The position numbers were made by a program, and so were the translations under genes. A model generated the notes under the pieces. That model was not told the DNA's origin. It ran no database searches and was given only the letters and a program-made list of their open reading frames with translations. From Auanema rhodensis (taxonomy: Eukaryota; Nematoda; Chromadorea; Rhabditida; Rhabditidae), in contig OZ059898.1 of NCBI GenBank assembly GCA_964057225.1, forward strand, positions 5,022,001-5,086,000: 64,000 nt of DNA. The letters are read 5' to 3'. Shown here piece after piece: positions 61,974 to 64,000 of this stretch. Numbering within the stretch: the stretch's first letter is position 1; every line of letters starts with the position of its first letter.

Positions 61974-62386
61974 TCTATAACATATATTTTCGTGTAGACT
62001 GATAGCAATTAAGAGATAGTTATCAGATTTAACAACCTAAGAACATTTCTAAGTATATAATTAACATTTATTACATGTTCTGCCTTATTTGGTATGGCTG
62101 ATTACAAATGGAGGAGGTAAGAAGAGGTACCGATTCTCTGTAATTATATGAAAACTGGTGGAGTAAATACAAGGACCCAACTATGAAAGGTCACCGGCTG
62201 GTACACATAACAAAAACATTACCAGGGTAAAAAGTATAACAAAGAGAAGAATATAAATGTTTAAACTGATACAGAACAATTTGAAACCCGTTGAATTAGT
62301 ATAGTAGTCGGCATATACACAATCCAAAAAATGAGATGAAATGATAATTGGAAGACAAATAACAACGATGCAAAATAAATAAATGT
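61974..62386. other. Intergenic gap between CED-4 and the Gln-rich gene
   Basis: About 410 bp on the 5' side of ced-4 and the 3' side of the next minus-strand gene. It should contain the ced-4 5' flank and the upstream gene's 3' UTR; no specific site was recognised. Confidence 0.5.
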
Positions 62387-64000
62387 CTATGAAAGAGGAT
62401 GTTGTGGATGTCCTGAAGATTCTTGCGAATCAGAAGCTGAGCTACTGGCCGACTGTAAAAATTACAAATTACAGTAGGCAGTATTTATTGGGGACCTACC
62501 GCCGGTAATGAAGAAGACTGGGAGGGAGTATTCTGTTGCATCTGCAACTGTGGCGGCTGATGATTAGCTTGTGAATGTGTCGTTTGCTGAGAAGATTGGG
62601 GAGAAGGTGTGAAACTTTGGGAACTTGGCTGAGTTTGACTATTTTGTGAAGCAGGACTAGGACTAGGTTCCGAAGAAGGAACAACGACCGAAGGGGTTAG
62701 TTGTGGTGGTTGCGATGAATGTTGCTGAGACTGCTGCATGGAAGGTGGAGCTATTACAACCTATAGACAAAATAAAATTTAGAAATGTTTTCACTATTTA
62801 ACTACCTGTGCAACTGTTTGGGGAGAACCTCCTCTAGAAGGAACATTCATACCACGGGTTAAAAGCTGCCTAGTCATAGGAGCTCCAGTATGCCCTACAA
62901 ATAAATTTACATTATTCAAGTTTTTATAGTATTATCCTACGATTACCTTGAACAATTTGAGAACCACTTCTGGCATTTGGAGCCATTACCATTATACGGG
63001 AACCAGGAGGTAGGTTAGCAGGATTACGTGGAACAGCTCTAACTTGTTGGATCGGGGCAGCACGACCAGGCATCACCATGGTGGTAAGTTGCTGAATAAC
63101 AAGTTTAAGCAAAAAAAAATAGAGACTTTTCTTACCGGATTGTTAGGACTATTATTCATAGTTGTTCGTCGTGGGGGTAACCGTGTATTTGGTATCATTC
63201 GTACATTCGATTGCATCACATATCCACGTTCCGATATTGTTCCAGATCCTTGTGTCATATACATTCGAGTCCCAGTACCCTATAGTAGAAAATAAAATTA
63301 GGTATTCTGATATAATATTTTATACCCTTGGTACAACTCTTCCCGGAGCCTGTCTTTGAATTCCAGCAGGTATAGTCTGAGCACATGTAGTATAAACATT
63401 AGACGAATTTGGATTAGCAGATGTGAACCCTCCACCCGATTGTCCACCGCTGGTCACATAGCCAACTGGGGCACGAGTCATGCCAGTAGTAATCGGTGTG
63501 TTAGGAGGAGTTCGACGAGCAGGAGGACCAGTAAAGCTTCGGAAAACTTGATTAACTCCTTGACCGCCTGCTTCTTGACGCTGAAACAGATTTAGCTTAA
63601 CTATCAATATTAACATTTAAACACAAACTCGTATTCCAGGTACATTACTGTCATGACCAACTACCACATAACCTTGTTGTGCAGTTTGCTGCTGCTGCAT
63701 ATTATGAGCGTAATTGCTGCTTATTGAGCCAACACGACGTGCCAATGCAGGCTGAGTATATGTAACCTTAAATGAAGTTAGTCATTATAATGAAGACATG
63801 AAACAAAATTACCACGTTGTGTTCTTGCTGCATAGACGATTGAATACTCTGTGGAGGAGGTGCAGGAGGTCTGACGGGCTAAAAATAAATATAATTATTA
63901 GAAGTGGGTATGATACCATATAATACCTGAAGAGGTACAACCTCCAAAACAAAAGGAGCTTTAGAGACAACGCTGCCTGTTCCTGCAGTAACCGCAGGTG
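62387..64000 (-). CDS. 3' part of a Gln/Ser/Pro-rich protein (runs off the window edge)
   Basis: At least seven minus-strand exons end in SASDSQESSGHPQHPLS with TAG at 62387-62389. The visible product is low-complexity. Gln/Ser/Pro repeats (62485-62760) follow Arg/Gly/Pro-rich segments such as GSRIMVMAPNARSGSQIVQG, TTMVMPGRAAPIQQVRAVPR and NSPNNPV, and Gln-rich QQQQTAQQGYVVVGH. This resembles the disordered C-terminal tail of a large transcription or chromatin regulator of the Mediator or EP400 kind. No catalytic domain lies in the window, so no identity is claimed. The 5' portion is beyond 64000. Confidence 0.7.

Noticed and set aside
1-64000. CRISPR arrays, prokaryotic operons, riboswitches, phage or plasmid elements
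   Set aside because: None seen; the splice structure and gene content are eukaryotic (nematode).

Overview
The window is an AT-rich nematode chromosome segment. The evidence is a CED-4-type apoptosome adaptor, a KSR kinase, a ZP-domain cuticlin-like protein, many introns of about 45-60 nt ending in TTTCAG-like acceptors, closely spaced same-strand genes that look like a trans-spliced operon, and a nematode-type elongator tRNA-Met. The CED-4 protein is recognisable but clearly diverged from C. elegans, so I place the source only as a nematode, probably rhabditid, and do not name a species.

Layout. 1-2.8 kb: no firm gene. 2.85-29.9 kb (minus): one very large gene with many exons and several microexons. 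It encodes a low-complexity, Pro/Gln/Ser/Arg-rich protein with repeated Trp-Pro motifs that I could not identify. It has at least one alternative 3' terminal exon and an intronic tRNA-Met(CAT) on the same strand; its 5' end was not found. 29.9-34.3 kb: no firm gene, with long strand-biased polypyrimidine blocks. 34.3-34.7 kb: a complete 351-bp inverted-repeat transposon (MITE) with an exact 8-bp target-site duplication. 34.8-37.2 kb: two convergent C2H2 zinc-finger genes with the same finger layout and C-terminal tail. 37.4-40.5 kb (minus): an LRRC47-like protein and mitochondrial ribosomal protein L17. L17, LRRC47 and the minus-strand zinc-finger gene have gaps of only about 170-185 bp and look like one operon. 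41.1-45.1 kb (minus): KSR. 45.1-49.4 kb: ambiguous coding-like islands. 49.5-52.3 kb (plus): a ZP-domain transmembrane protein. 52.8-53.3 kb: two copies of a tRNA-derived SINE-like repeat. 53.5-53.9 kb (plus): a small PPxY-containing single-pass membrane protein. 55.4-55.9 kb (minus): a possible small secreted protein. 60.0-62.0 kb (minus): CED-4. 62.4-64 kb (minus): the 3' part of a Gln/Ser/Pro-rich gene running off the edge.

The gene set is mostly conserved housekeeping and signalling: Ras-ERK scaffolding (KSR), apoptosis (CED-4), mitochondrial translation (L17) and apical extracellular matrix (ZP). No CRISPR, plasmid or phage elements are present. Exon boundaries were read by eye from splice consensus and reading-frame phase. 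The positions given for stop codons and named exons are exact readings of the sequence, but the gene models are inferences without transcript data.
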